DNA of 64,000 nt from NCBI RefSeq assembly GCF_002096335.1, contig NZ_NCUW01000030.1, forward strand, positions 434,001 to 498,000, written 5' to 3'. This stretch comes from Streptococcus oralis subsp. dentisani (lineage in GTDB: Bacteria > Bacillota > Bacilli > Lactobacillales > Streptococcaceae). Within the stretch, counting starts at the first letter, position 1, and each line of letters starts with the position of its first letter. The translations under genes and the position numbers were made by a program. The notes beneath the pieces are model-generated. The model saw only the letters and a list, made by a program, of their open reading frames with translations, was not told the origin of the DNA and did not search any database. Below, in pieces: positions 18,059-30,016 of this stretch.

Positions 18059-18190
18059 ATGGCTGTTAAATTTACAAAAACCGATGACTTGGACAAGATG
18101 TTTGAGGAATTCGCCAAACTTCCTGACTTAACACAGGTCACTTTCCCAGATGACAAAGACAAAAAAGAAAAAGTTGAGAAGAAAAAATAG
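18059..18190 (+). CDS. 43-residue conserved small acidic/lysine protein (SPJ_0845-type)
   Basis: A 43-codon gene starting ATG at 18059 and ending TAG at 18190. It begins MAVKFTKTDDLDKMFEEFAK and ends in a Lys/Glu-rich tail (DKDKKEKVEKKK). I recall similar very short proteins annotated as an SPJ_0845 family in the pneumococcus group; function is unknown. The Shine-Dalgarno AAAAGAGG lies about 8-10 nt upstream, and a TATAAT lies before it. The next gene begins at the very next base after the stop (TAG-ATG), so the two are translationally linked. Confidence 0.75.
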   Translation: MAVKFTKTDDLDKMFEEFAKLPDLTQVTFPDDKDKKEKVEKKK

Positions 18191-19096
18191 ATGACGATTT
18201 TTCAATCTCTTCCTCCTAGTGTATTACAGGCAGGGGCTATTTTTCTCTCCATCATGATTGAAGCCCTTCCTTTTGTCCTGATTGGGAGTCTCATTTCGGG
18301 GTTGATTGAGGTCTATATCACACCTGATAAAGTTTATGAGTTTCTTCCTCGCAATCGTTGGGGGAGGATCTTTTTTGGTACCTTCATTGGCTTTCTCTTC
18401 CCATCCTGCGAGTGTGGAATCGTTCCGATTATCAATCGTTTTTTGGAAAAGAAAGTCCCCAGCTACACGGCCGTTCCCTTTCTGGTGACTGCTCCCATCA
18501 TCAATCCTATCGTTCTTTTCGCTACTTATTCTGCCTTTGGTAATTCCTTAAAAATTACCTTTTTGCGAGCTCTGGGAGCCATTGTAGTTGCTTTGGTTTT
18601 GGGGATTTTTTTAGGATTTTTCTGGAAGGAACCCATTCAAAAAGAGAATCCTATCACTTGTCATGAACATGACTTTTCACACTTGACTCCTGCTAGAAAA
18701 GTCTTTCAGGTCCTTATACAGGCTATTGATGAGTTTTTCGATATGGGGCGTTACTTGGTCTTTGGCTGTCTCTTTGCGGCTATCGTGCAGGTCTATGTCC
18801 CGACTCGGATCCTGACCTCTATCAGTGCTAGTCCAATCCTTGTGATTCTCCTGCTTATGCTTCTTGCCTTTCTCCTTTCCCTCTGTAGTGAGGCGGACGC
18901 CTTTATCGGCGCTTCTCTCCTCTCGAGCTTTGGTCTAGCACCAGTCCTTGCTTTTCTAGTCATTGGGCCCATGCTTGATATCAAAAATCTCCTCATGATG
19001 AAACACTATCTCAAGGCCAACTTCATCTGGCAATTCATGGGTATTGTGACAGTGCTTGTCTTGCTTTATTCTTACATGATAGGAGTGATGCTATGA
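18191..19096 (+). CDS. DUF318/UPF0718 permease (YcgR-like)
   Basis: A 301-residue membrane protein with about eight hydrophobic helices and the family motif FPSCECGIVPI (Cys pair in SCECG) after helix 2. A second SEADAFIGASL motif lies in a later helix. These permease-like proteins, often with a partner like the next gene, are suspected of moving a metal or small solute, but no substrate is established. A His-containing cytoplasmic loop (CHEHDFSHL) may bind metal. The gene directly follows the 43-residue gene and overlaps the next by 4 nt (ATGA). Confidence 0.82.
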   Translation: MTIFQSLPPSVLQAGAIFLSIMIEALPFVLIGSLISGLIEVYITPDKVYEFLPRNRWGRIFFGTFIGFLFPSCECGIVPIINRFLEKKVPSYTAVPFLVTAPIINPIVLFATYSAFGNSLKITFLRALGAIVVALVLGIFLGFFWKEPIQKENPITCHEHDFSHLTPARKVFQVLIQAIDEFFDMGRYLVFGCLFAAIVQVYVPTRILTSISASPILVILLLMLLAFLLSLCSEADAFIGASLLSSFGLAPVLAFLVIGPMLDIKNLLMMKHYLKANFIWQFMGIVTVLVLLYSYMIGVML

Positions 19097-19908
19097 TTCG
19101 ATTTATCATTTTACTGGGCTATTTTGTCCTAACTCTGTATCTGCAGCTATCTGGCAAGCTTAGCCACTACATCAACCTCCACTATTCCTATCTAGTCTAT
19201 ATCTCAATGGTCCTTTCTCTTCTGTTGGCTCTGGTCCAATTCTACATCTGGATTAAAAAAATCAACTCTCACAGCCATATGGAAAGTCGTCGAGCTAGAC
19301 AAATCAGCCTCCTTTTACTGTCACTACCACTCTTGATTGGAGTTTCCTTTCCCACAGTAAGTTTGGACTCAAGAACCGTATCTGCCAAAGGCTATCATTT
19401 CCCACTTGCTGAGGGAATCGATGCAGCTATTCAGGCAAGCGAAGGAACATCCAGTCAATACCTCAAACCCGATACCAGTACCTATTTTTCCAAATCTGCT
19501 TATGAAAAGGAAATGAGGATGACAGCTGACAAATACCTATCCCTGTCAACCATTCAGGTTACAGATGAAAACTATATGGAGGTCATGGAAGTTCTCTATG
19601 ACTATCCACAAGAGTTTGAAGGAAAACAAATCGAGTTTACAGGCTTTGTCTATAACGATCCTAGTCATCCAGATAGCCAATTCCTCTTTCGCTTTGGGAT
19701 TATCCACTGTATCGCAGACTCTGGAGTATATGGACTCTTGACAAAGGGAAACTCACGTCAGTATCCTGACAATACCTGGATTACCGCTAGAGGAACCCTG
19801 ACCCTCCACTACCATAAAGAACTCAAACAAAAACTCCCAACACTGGAAGTTGGGAGTTTCACAAAAGTAGACAAACCAGAAAATCCTTATGTCTATCGTG
19901 TGTTTTAA
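19093..19908 (+). CDS. TIGR03943-type partner of the DUF318 permease (YcgQ-like)
   Basis: A 271-residue protein with three or four N-terminal helices (about 1-105, with a HSHMESRRARQ loop), then an extracytoplasmic domain containing FEGKQIEFTGFVYNDP and FRFGIIHCIADSGVYGLL. That domain is the conserved part of the family, with Cys in IIHCIAD. It always sits beside a DUF318 permease; together they are taken as a two-part transporter of unknown substrate. A perfect 11-bp palindrome (19831-19859) lies inside the coding end. Confidence 0.8.
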   Translation: MIRFIILLGYFVLTLYLQLSGKLSHYINLHYSYLVYISMVLSLLLALVQFYIWIKKINSHSHMESRRARQISLLLLSLPLLIGVSFPTVSLDSRTVSAKGYHFPLAEGIDAAIQASEGTSSQYLKPDTSTYFSKSAYEKEMRMTADKYLSLSTIQVTDENYMEVMEVLYDYPQEFEGKQIEFTGFVYNDPSHPDSQFLFRFGIIHCIADSGVYGLLTKGNSRQYPDNTWITARGTLTLHYHKELKQKLPTLEVGSFTKVDKPENPYVYRVF

Positions 19909-19954
19909 TAAAAATGACTTTTTGGTAACCCACTACAGTTGACAAAGAGCTATT

Positions 19955-20003
19955 AAAAAGCCTGTCACACAAGCTCAAATGCTTGATATGACAGGCTTTT
20001 TCT
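19955..20003. terminator. Bidirectional terminator between the permease pair and hup
   Basis: Outer 13-bp stem with AAAAAGCCTGTCA / TGACAGGCTTTTT and an inner CAAGC / GCTTG stem. It is flanked by A and T runs for both directions. Confidence 0.88.
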
Positions 20004-20010
20004 AAATTCA

Positions 20011-20286
20011 TTATTTAACAGCGTCTTTAAGAGCTTTACCAGCTTTGAATGCTGGAACTTTAGAAGCTGCGATTTTGATTTCTTTACCAGTTTGTGGGTT
20101 GCGACCTTTACGAGCAGCACGCTCACGAACTTCAAAGTTACCAAAACCGATCAATTGAACTTTTTCACCAGCTGCAAGGTATTCAGTTACTGCTGCGAAT
20201 ACAGCGTCAACTGCTGCTGCTGAATCTTTCTTAGTCAATTCTGTAGCTTCTGCTACTTTAGCGATCAAATCTTGTTTGTTTGCCAT
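20011..20286 (-). CDS. hup: DNA-binding protein HU
   Basis: Nucleoid histone-like protein of 91 residues, the usual length, with signature [20 protein letters not shown] and C-terminal [16 protein letters not shown]. It is the main HU of streptococci and is essential in pneumococcus. The Shine-Dalgarno GGAGG lies about 9 nt upstream. It has its own promoter and terminator. Confidence 0.97.
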   Translation of the reverse strand: MANKQDLIAKVAEATELTKKDSAAAVDAVFAAVTEYLAAGEKVQLIGFGNFEVRERAARKGRNPQTGKEIKIAASKVPAFKAGKALKDAVK

Positions 20287-20326
20287 GTTAATAATTCCTC
20301 CAAATAATTTCTAATTAACAAATATA

Positions 20327-20355
20327 ATCATATCCTAAAATTGCCCACAGGTCAA
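20327..20355 (-). promoter_or_regulatory. Promoter of hup
   Basis: Minus strand TTGACC, a 17-nt spacer and TATGAT. Confidence 0.75.
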
Positions 20356-20393
20356 GTCAAAAACGCTATTTCTAACGATTTTTCTCTATTTTT

Positions 20394-21230
20394 TTAGGAA
20401 TGATATCGAACTAAGATAGCCCATGCATTTTCGCCTGTATGGGTCTGAATGATAGAGCCCGTTTCCAGTACTGAGATTGGTTTTTCGACATAAGTTTGTA
20501 AAACACTTTTCATCTCATTGGCCCATTCATTAGTACCAGCGTAGGATATTCCAATTTCTGCAACAGATTTATGAGAAAGGGTCTCGGCTAGTTCGTCAAG
20601 CCATTTTTTAAATGTCTTAGCACCGCGCCCCTTTACAATAGGCTGGAGTTCATGATCCTTCATCTGCATCACAACTCGGATATTCAAAAGAGAGCTTAGC
20701 AAACCTGTCACACGTCCGATACGTCCACCCTTAACTAGGTTTTCTAATGTTGAAACACCGATATAGAGTTCAGTATGATTCTTGACGTCCTCTACATGAG
20801 CTAGGATAGTTTCCAAATCTTTTCCTTCTTGGGCAAGTTTAGCAGCTTCAACAACTTGAAACTTCATAGCCTGATCTGTAAAAGAACTATCAATAACCGT
20901 CACATCAGCAGTCGATAGACTCGCTCCTTGACGAGCAGCTTCAACAGTTCCAGACAAGGCATGGGACATGTGAATAGCGATAATCTGACTGCCGTCTTTA
21001 CCTAGTTCTTCAAAGACCTCAGCAAATACTCCCACTGGAGGCTGACTGGTTTTAGGCAGATTCTTACTTTGTTGCATAAGATGAAGGAACTCTCCCTCTT
21101 TCAAATCTGCATCAGAATAAAGGATACCATCAATCATCACAGATAAAGAAACAACTGTAATATTCAATTCTTTCAAGAGTTCTGGTTCAATAGTAACAGA
21201 GGAATCAGTTACAATTTTTACTTGTGTCAT
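20394..21230 (-). CDS. DegV family fatty-acid-binding protein
   Basis: Cytoplasmic fatty-acid-binding protein; the family (FakB) presents fatty acids to the FakA kinase. The 278-residue form starts at 21230 with [17 protein letters not shown], the standard DegV N-terminus with the VTDSS motif. [17 protein letters not shown] and [14 protein letters not shown] follow. A longer in-frame start (21308) would lie upstream of the minus-strand TATAAT at 21280-21285 and is rejected. It is divergent from the YitT-family gene. Confidence 0.9.
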   Translation of the reverse strand: MTQVKIVTDSSVTIEPELLKELNITVVSLSVMIDGILYSDADLKEGEFLHLMQQSKNLPKTSQPPVGVFAEVFEELGKDGSQIIAIHMSHALSGTVEAARQGASLSTADVTVIDSSFTDQAMKFQVVEAAKLAQEGKDLETILAHVEDVKNHTELYIGVSTLENLVKGGRIGRVTGLLSSLLNIRVVMQMKDHELQPIVKGRGAKTFKKWLDELAETLSHKSVAEIGISYAGTNEWANEMKSVLQTYVEKPISVLETGSIIQTHTGENAWAILVRYHS

Positions 21231-21279
21231 ATCTTCAATCTTTCTATTCTTCTCAATAAGATAGTGATTTATCACCTTT

Positions 21280-21285
21280 ATTATA
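21280..21285 (-). promoter_or_regulatory. -10 box of the DegV gene
   Basis: Perfect TATAAT on the minus strand, about 50 nt before the start at 21230. A candidate -35 (TTATGA) is 19 nt away. Confidence 0.5.
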
Positions 21286-21337
21286 TCAAAAAATTGCAAA
21301 AAAATCATAAGAGATCCAATTAAAACGCTTGAAAATT

Positions 21338-21346
21338 TGGTATAAT
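21338..21346 (+). promoter_or_regulatory. Extended -10 promoter of the YitT-family gene
   Basis: TGGTATAAT with a poor -35, 28 nt before the ATG at 21375. Confidence 0.65.
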
Positions 21347-21374
21347 CTATCTATAGAAAATGCGAGGGAGAATC

Positions 21375-22223
21375 ATGATCCGAAAAGTTCAACCTATTAT
21401 CACTATCATACTAGGGGCAGCTATTTATGCCTTTGGTCTTACCTATTTTGTAGTTCCCTATCATCTATTTGAGGGTGGTGCGACAGGTATTACACTAATT
21501 ACCTTCTACCTCTTTAAAATTCCTGTCTCAGTGATGAATCTCTTGATAAATATTCCTTTATTTATCCTAGCATGGAAAATATTTGGCCCCAAGACCCTCT
21601 ATTCCAGTCTCTTGGGAACTATCTCTCTCTCTGTCTGGCTTGCTGTCTTCGAAAGAATTCCTTTACAGTTTGACTTACAAGGGGATCTCATTATCGTTTC
21701 CTTGGTTTCGGGTGTTTTACTGGGAGTCGGTTTAGGAGTTATTTTTAATGCTGGTGGGACTACTGGTGGTTCTGATATTGTTGCCCGTATCCTCAACAAA
21801 TACACCAATATCTCGATTGGTAAATTGCTCTTTGGGATTGACTTTTTCATCCTAATGTTGATTTTAATCATCTTCCAGGATCTTCGCTTGGTCACCTATA
21901 CCCTCTTGTTTGACTTTATCATCGCCCGTGTTATTGACTTGATCGGTGAAGGGGGTTATGCTGGTAAAGGATTTATGATTATTACCCAATATCCCGATCA
22001 ATTGGCTGATAAAATCAATGATGAACTAGGACGCGGCGTAACCTTTATATCTGGTAAAGGATACTACAGTAAAAAGGATTTAAAAATCATTTATTGTATC
22101 GTCGGTCGAAATGAAATCGTAAAAATGAAGGATATGATTCACCAAATCGATCCTCAAGCCTTTATCACTATCACTGAGGCTCATGAAATTCTCGGTGAAG
22201 GTTTTACTTATGTGAAAGATTAA
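21375..22223 (+). CDS. YitT family membrane protein (DUF161 + DUF2179)
   Basis: A 282-residue protein with five predicted helices (about 10-165, DUF161) containing GVIFNAGGTTGGSDIVARIL, followed by a soluble C-terminal DUF2179 domain (about 195-280, GRGVTFISGKGYYS, EAHEILGEGF). Function is unknown. I choose ATG 21375 because GGGAG lies 5 nt upstream; a second in-frame ATG at 21360 lacks a ribosome site. It ends in a palindromic terminator shared with the convergent permease gene. Confidence 0.88.
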   Translation: MIRKVQPIITIILGAAIYAFGLTYFVVPYHLFEGGATGITLITFYLFKIPVSVMNLLINIPLFILAWKIFGPKTLYSSLLGTISLSVWLAVFERIPLQFDLQGDLIIVSLVSGVLLGVGLGVIFNAGGTTGGSDIVARILNKYTNISIGKLLFGIDFFILMLILIIFQDLRLVTYTLLFDFIIARVIDLIGEGGYAGKGFMIITQYPDQLADKINDELGRGVTFISGKGYYSKKDLKIIYCIVGRNEIVKMKDMIHQIDPQAFITITEAHEILGEGFTYVKD

Positions 22224-22248
22224 AAAGCTGGGAATTCCCAGCTTTTAT
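22223..22248. terminator. Bidirectional terminator between YitT and amino-acid permease genes
   Basis: Perfect 12-bp inverted repeat (AAAAGCTGGGAA with its complement, centre at 22234/22235) directly after the YitT stop, giving T-runs both ways. Confidence 0.8.
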
Positions 22249-23645
22249 TCTTCTTCTGCGAGGGTTGAATGGCGGAACCCGTACGTAAAGTAAATGACTA
22301 GGCCAACTACAAGAGCGATACCAAAGGCAATCCAGGTATCTAGACTATATTGAAGCATAAAGGAAACACAGATAAGAATGGAAAGGATCGGCAAAAGCGG
22401 CACTAAAGGAGTTTTGAACTCTCCTTCTTTTGGCATGCCTTTTTCTTTTCTGAGCTTGATAATACCGTAAGCTAGTAAGATAAGATAGGCTAGTGTACAG
22501 ATATTTAGAAAGGCGGCAATACTTGCCAAGGGGAAAATACCCGCAGCAATGGCTGAAGCAACTCCTGTTAAGATGGTCGCATTCTTTGGAACTCGACTAG
22601 TTTTACTTAGTTGTTTAAAGCTTTGAGGTAAAAGTCGTCCATCACGTGCTAGGCTGTAAATCATTCGAGAAAGGGCATAGGTCATGGAAATACACACGGT
22701 AATCAAGGTTAGAATGGCTATGAGTGAAACATAGTTGGCGGCCCAACCAATCCCAATACTACGCAATGAAAACGCTACCGCATCATCCACATTGAGCTTA
22801 CTGTAGTGAACAATCCCTGTCAATACTAGGGTTACCAAAGCATAGAGAATGGTTACTATTGACAAAGAAAGCACAATTCCGCGAGGAATATTTTTTTGTG
22901 GACTTTGAATTTCATCAACTGCCATTGAAATAGACTCAAATCCGAGAAAACCAAAGAACATCAAAGATGCACCTGCCATTATTCCAGTACTCCCACCATA
23001 AATTTGACCAAAGCCAAAGGGAGCAAAATTCGTCCAATTTTCAGGTTTGATATGCCAAATCCCAACTAGGATGAACAGAGCCAGAGCAGAAAATTTCAAG
23101 ACCACTAGAAGCGAATTAAAGCGCAAGGCTGCCTTGGAATTTAATAAAACCAATCCTGTTACCAAAGCAAGCACCAAAATAGGTAAAAGGTCGATATAGG
23201 TACCTTGTTCGGGGTTGAAGGTCCCATTTAAGACTTGGGGCATGGAGATACCATAATTACTGAGCAAACCCTTAAAGTAAGCTGCCCAGCCAGACGCAAC
23301 ACCTGATATGGCCGTCATAAATTCCATGATGGTCAACCAGCCAGCAATCCAGGCTGGTAATTCTCCTAAAATCGCATAGAGATAGCTATACGCGCCACCA
23401 GTTGCAGGAACACGAGAGGCAAATTCTGCAAAAAATAAGGCTGATAGAGAAACACACAGGGCAGAAATCACGATGGAAACCACTAGTGATGGACCAGCTA
23501 GTGTAGCCGCAGCTGTTCCTGTAATGGTGAAAATTCCTGTTCCTACCATGGCACCAATTCCTAGTAAAATCAAATCCCATAATTTTAAATGGCGACGCAT
23601 TTCTGTCCGTCCCAGACTAACATCCTTGGTTCTAAAAATATTCAT
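22245..23645 (-). CDS. APC-superfamily amino-acid permease
   Basis: A 466-residue, 12-helix permease of the cationic/branched amino-acid branch (YfnA-like). Helix 1 carries LLGIGAMVGTGIFTITGTAA, with the glycine-rich unwound segment that binds the amino-acid backbone. RVPATGGAYSYLYAILGELPAWIAGW and FFGFLGFESISMAVDEIQSPQKN are typical. The substrate cannot be assigned. GGAG lies 8 nt before the ATG. It is monocistronic, between two terminators. Confidence 0.87.
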   Translation of the reverse strand: MNIFRTKDVSLGRTEMRRHLKLWDLILLGIGAMVGTGIFTITGTAAATLAGPSLVVSIVISALCVSLSALFFAEFASRVPATGGAYSYLYAILGELPAWIAGWLTIMEFMTAISGVASGWAAYFKGLLSNYGISMPQVLNGTFNPEQGTYIDLLPILVLALVTGLVLLNSKAALRFNSLLVVLKFSALALFILVGIWHIKPENWTNFAPFGFGQIYGGSTGIMAGASLMFFGFLGFESISMAVDEIQSPQKNIPRGIVLSLSIVTILYALVTLVLTGIVHYSKLNVDDAVAFSLRSIGIGWAANYVSLIAILTLITVCISMTYALSRMIYSLARDGRLLPQSFKQLSKTSRVPKNATILTGVASAIAAGIFPLASIAAFLNICTLAYLILLAYGIIKLRKEKGMPKEGEFKTPLVPLLPILSILICVSFMLQYSLDTWIAFGIALVVGLVIYFTYGFRHSTLAEEE

Positions 23646-23727
23646 ACTTCATCTCCACTAAATGTAATTGTTTTATTTTACCACATAAAATTATTTTTGT
23701 GAATATTTATTAGTTTCTTTTTTGAAA

Positions 23728-23764
23728 AAAATCTGAACAGGAAGAATTCCTGTTCAGATTTTGC
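23728..23764 (-). terminator. Terminator at the end of the suf operon region
   Basis: Perfect 16-bp stem (23728-23743 with 23747-23762), loop of 3. On the minus strand it is followed by TTTT. It lies just beyond the sufB 3'-end fossil, so it was probably the original sufB terminator. Confidence 0.85.
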
Positions 23765-23770
23765 ATATTC

Positions 23771-23845
23771 TTACCCAACTGAACCTTCCATTTCATAGCT
23801 AATCAAGCGATTCAGCTCAACGGCGTATTCCATTGGAAGTTTTTT
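23771..23845 (-). pseudogene. Fossil second copy of the sufB 3' end
   Basis: Aligns without gaps to the end of intact sufB (24449-24523), offset 678 bp. The frame and TAA stop are kept and it encodes the same last residues ([20 protein letters not shown], then VG). Differences in the coding part are third-position and synonymous (for example GCC/GCA, CTG/CTC, AAT/AAC, GGT/GGC, TCA/TCT). Homology stops abruptly upstream. This is a truncated remnant, not a gene. Confidence 0.88.
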
Positions 23846-23860
23846 GGGGATTTGGGAATC

Positions 23861-24430
23861 TTAAACTTCAAAGTAAGGGAACGGACGGTCACTATCTAAA
23901 GGACGATTTGGAATTTCTTGTTCCAAAATAGCGCGCCAACCAGATACCAATTCTTCAAAAGTCAATTGGGCTTTGGGAGAAGCTGTTGTGAGCTTCCGAC
24001 CAAACCAAGCCATGGTTGCAGTTTCAAACTGAAGCATAGCGTACTGGATTACTGGTACATTTGCCTCTTCATAATTTTCATTTACTGCACGTGCCACACC
24101 TGGTGCTTGTGGAAGGAGTTGATTGCTGATTTTATCGACAACAGTCGCATCCATCTCTCTCCATGAAAGAAGTTGACCATTTACCTGATAAAAGAGCTCA
24201 AAGGTTTCTTGATTTTCTTTGAAATTAGTAAGAACAAAAGCACGTTCCACGGCCTCAGGACCACCAACGCCTTTTACAGCGTTTATCAAGAGATTTTGTT
24301 CCATTTGTCTCCAATAATCATCCGCTTCTTCAGCTAGATCAATTGTAAAGGGTGGAACAATTTCCTCGGCAGGAATCTCGCCTTTATTCGCTTTTTCAAC
24401 ATTACCAAATAATTTTTTTAAGAATCCCAT
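23861..24430 (-). CDS. Unrecognised 189-residue cytoplasmic protein inserted after sufB
   Basis: I do not recognise the family. The 189-residue soluble protein begins MGFLKKLFGNVEKANKGE, an amphipathic basic start. It continues into an acidic region (EEIVPPFTIDLAEEADDYW) and ends RPLDSDRPFPYFEV. There are no membrane helices after the N-terminus, no Cys, and moderate Trp content. AAAGGAG lies 7 nt before the ATG and the sufB stop is 18 nt upstream, so it is transcribed with suf. It lies exactly between intact sufB and a second, broken copy of the sufB 3' end, which indicates acquisition with a foreign sufB end. The suf placement may be incidental to its role. Confidence 0.78.
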   Translation of the reverse strand: MGFLKKLFGNVEKANKGEIPAEEIVPPFTIDLAEEADDYWRQMEQNLLINAVKGVGGPEAVERAFVLTNFKENQETFELFYQVNGQLLSWREMDATVVDKISNQLLPQAPGVARAVNENYEEANVPVIQYAMLQFETATMAWFGRKLTTASPKAQLTFEELVSGWRAILEQEIPNRPLDSDRPFPYFEV

Positions 24431-24448
24431 TTGCTTCTCCTTTATCTT

Positions 24449-25861
24449 TTACCCAACAGAGCCTTCCATTTCATAGCTAATCAAGCGGTTGAGCTCAACT
24501 GCGTATTCCATTGGAAGTTCTTTTGTGAAGGGCTCCACAAATCCCATGACAATCATCTCAGTTGCTTCGGATTCTGATAAACCACGACTCATGAGGTAAT
24601 AGAGTTGTTCTTCTGAAATCTTAGATACTTTGGCTTCGTGTTCCAAAGCAACTTGCGAGTTATGGATTTCATTAAATGGAATGGTATCAGATGCTGACAA
24701 GTCATCCATGATAATGGTATCACACTCGATGTGAGAAACAGATTTCTTAGAATTTTTATTAAAGGTTACTTGTCCACGATAGTCAACCTTTCCTCCGCCT
24801 TTAGCGATGGATTTAGACACGATAGACGAGCTGGTATGTGGAGCATTGTGAATCATCTTAGCTCCCGTGTCTTGGTGTTGCCCAGCATTAGCAAAGGCGA
24901 TAGAAAGCATAGTACCACGGGCTCCTTCTCCATCAAGGTAAACAGATGGATATTTCATGGTTGTTTTGGCACCCAAGTTTCCATCTATCCACTCAACAGT
25001 CGCATCTTTTTGAGCTTTAGCACGTTTGGTTACCAAGTTATAGACGTTATCAGACCAATTTTGGATGGTTGTGTAGCGCATGTAAGCTCCATCCAAAGCG
25101 AATATTTCTACAATGGCAGCATGCAAACTGTTGCTTGAGTAAGTCGGCGCTGTACATCCTTCTACGTAGTGGACACTTGCTCCCTCGTCAACGATAATCA
25201 AGGTACGTTCAAACTGACCAGTATTTTCATTGTTGATACGGAAGTAAGTTTGAAGCGGAATATCAACCTTGACACCTTTTGGTACGTAGATAAAGGTTCC
25301 ACCAGACCATACTGCTGAGTTAAGGGCTGCTAACTTGTTATCTGTCGGCGGTACCAACTTAGCAAAGTATTGTTTAAACAAGTCTGGGTATTCCTTGAGG
25401 GCAGAATCTGTATCTGTAAAGATAATGCCTAACTTCTCAAACTCTTCCTTCATGTTGTGGTATACCACTTCCGACTCGTACTGAGCAGAGGCTCCTGCTA
25501 GATAGGCACGCTCAGCTTCTGGAATTCCGATACGTTCAAAGGTTTCTTTGATTTTCTCAGGAACTTCATCCCATGAACGAGCTGGTTTGTCAGATGGTTT
25601 TTGGTAGTAAATCAAGTCATCAAAATCAATCTCTGACAAGTCTGCTCCCCAAGTTTGCATGGGCATTTTCTTGAAGGTTTCATAAGACTTCAAACGAAAT
25701 TCTAGCATCCACTCAGGTTCCCCCTTGGCAGCAGATAATTCACGAATAACACCTTCGTTGAGTCCTTTTCCTGTCGATAGGACAGGCTCTACATCATCAT
25801 GGAAACCAAATTTATATTCACCAAGGTCAATTGGTTTTGGTTCTACTCTTTCTTCAGCCAT
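24449..25861 (-). CDS. sufB: Fe-S cluster assembly scaffold protein SufB
   Basis: Scaffold subunit of the SufBCD complex that builds Fe-S clusters using sulfur from SufS/SufU. The 470-residue protein has the right-handed beta-helix core ([20 protein letters not shown], with the conserved Cys), the [21 protein letters not shown] segment, and the C-terminal SufBD motif [20 protein letters not shown]. It is the last standard gene of sufCDSUB, 57 nt after sufU. The 3' end may derive from recombination (see the adjacent fossil). Confidence 0.96.
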   Translation of the reverse strand: MAEERVEPKPIDLGEYKFGFHDDVEPVLSTGKGLNEGVIRELSAAKGEPEWMLEFRLKSYETFKKMPMQTWGADLSEIDFDDLIYYQKPSDKPARSWDEVPEKIKETFERIGIPEAERAYLAGASAQYESEVVYHNMKEEFEKLGIIFTDTDSALKEYPDLFKQYFAKLVPPTDNKLAALNSAVWSGGTFIYVPKGVKVDIPLQTYFRINNENTGQFERTLIIVDEGASVHYVEGCTAPTYSSNSLHAAIVEIFALDGAYMRYTTIQNWSDNVYNLVTKRAKAQKDATVEWIDGNLGAKTTMKYPSVYLDGEGARGTMLSIAFANAGQHQDTGAKMIHNAPHTSSSIVSKSIAKGGGKVDYRGQVTFNKNSKKSVSHIECDTIIMDDLSASDTIPFNEIHNSQVALEHEAKVSKISEEQLYYLMSRGLSESEATEMIVMGFVEPFTKELPMEYAVELNRLISYEMEGSVG

Positions 25862-25918
25862 AATATCCTTTCTTTCATTCTATATTTCTACTGATTCATA
25901 AGACAAAAGAAACTTGTC

Positions 25919-28845
<2,927 letters not shown>

Positions 28846-28872
28846 TTACTTCTCCTAAAAGATACGAGGGAA

Positions 28873-29643
28873 TTACAATTCTTCCTTGTAGTCATAGCCG
28901 AGTTCTTCAGCTAGTTTTGCGTATCCTTCACGTTCCAAACGCGCTGCCAATTCTGGACCACCAGAAAGGACAACACGACCTTCCATCATCACATGTACCA
29001 CATCAGGTGTGATGTAGTTCAAAAGACGTTGGTAGTGAGTGATAATCATAGCACCAAAACCTTCACCACGCATAGCATTGACACCTTTCGATACAACTTT
29101 AAGAGCGTCAATATCAAGACCTGAGTCAATCTCATCTAAAAGGGCAAATGTTGGTTCCAACATCAAAAGTTGAAGAATTTCATTACGTTTTTTCTCACCA
29201 CCAGAGAAACCTTCGTTGAGGTAGCGCTCAGCCATTTCTTCTTTCATGTTGAGCAATTCCATTTTCTCGTCTAGTTTAGTGATAAATTCACGAACTGAAA
29301 TCTTTTCATCATCTTCTTTGCCAGCATTCATGGCTGCACGAAGAAACTCAGCGTTGGTAATTCCAGGAATTTCTGATGGGTATTGCATAGCAAGGAAAAG
29401 TCCCATACGCGCGCGCTCGTCCACTTCCAACTCAAGGATGTTTACGCCATCAAACAAGACTTCACCTTTGGTTACCTCATAGTTAGGGTTTCCCATGATA
29501 GCGGCAGAAAGAGTCGATTTACCAGTACCATTTGGTCCCATGATAGCTGCGATTTCTCCTGTTTTCAGAGTCAGATTGACTCCCTTCAAAATTTCTTTTC
29601 CTTCAATCTCAACGTGAAGATCTTTGATCTCTAATACTGACAT
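28873..29643 (-). CDS. sufC: Fe-S cluster assembly ATPase SufC
   Basis: Cytoplasmic ABC-type ATPase that drives conformational change in SufBC2D. The 256-residue protein starts at 29643 (MSVLEIKDLHVEIEGKEIL) with AAGGA about 7 nt upstream. The longer frame to 29694 has no support. Walker A GPNGTGKST, signature FSGGEKKRNEILQ and Walker B FALLDEIDSGLD are typical of SufC. It is the first gene of the suf operon. Confidence 0.96.
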   Translation of the reverse strand: MSVLEIKDLHVEIEGKEILKGVNLTLKTGEIAAIMGPNGTGKSTLSAAIMGNPNYEVTKGEVLFDGVNILELEVDERARMGLFLAMQYPSEIPGITNAEFLRAAMNAGKEDDEKISVREFITKLDEKMELLNMKEEMAERYLNEGFSGGEKKRNEILQLLMLEPTFALLDEIDSGLDIDALKVVSKGVNAMRGEGFGAMIITHYQRLLNYITPDVVHVMMEGRVVLSGGPELAARLEREGYAKLAEELGYDYKEEL

Positions 29644-29750
29644 GATAATTCCTTTCTTTTTCTGGCCTACTTCCTTTATCCTTAAAGAAATCACTTACAT
29701 TTCTCAAAAAATACAAGAAAAGGTCCATAAATATACTCTACTAGTATAAC

Positions 29751-29772
29751 AAAAAAAAGCCCAAAAGGCTTT
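29751..29772 (-). terminator. Terminator before the suf operon
   Basis: Minus-strand stem AAAGCC / GGCTTT followed by eight T. It ends the dnaX - DUF3272-like unit. Confidence 0.7.
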
Positions 29773-29794
29773 GATTTTGTTTAGAAGCTAGTGA

Positions 29795-29989
29795 CTAATC
29801 CTTACGGTTTAGGTGCTGATCAATGGCATCTACTATTTTCCCCATTACATAACTTAACCTAAAATTTCGAAAAAGTAGAATGGCCCAAAAGGCTGCCATG
29901 AAATAGCGACCCGTCATCCATGCTTCATTGAAAAAATAAGTCTCAGCAGCAGTAAATAGTGCTATCACGATAAATTGTTGTCTAGTCAT
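29795..29989 (-). CDS. Small membrane protein (DUF3272-like)
   Basis: A 64-residue protein with two hydrophobic stretches (IVIALFTAAETYFF and MAAFWAILLF) and a basic, charged C-terminus (DAIDQHLNRKD). It resembles streptococcal DUF3272 proteins of unknown function and occupies the same place between dnaX and sufC as in pneumococcus. It begins 27 nt after dnaX and ends before a terminator, so it is probably cotranscribed with dnaX. Confidence 0.75.
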   Translation of the reverse strand: MTRQQFIVIALFTAAETYFFNEAWMTGRYFMAAFWAILLFRNFRLSYVMGKIVDAIDQHLNRKD

Positions 29990-30016
29990 AGGATTATTGT
30001 ACCATGAAATCCACTT

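Noticed and set aside
23728..23845. Considered a tandem duplication of the suf end by slippage
   Set aside because: The two sufB ends differ at several synonymous sites, which a recent local duplication would not show; a second lineage is more likely.
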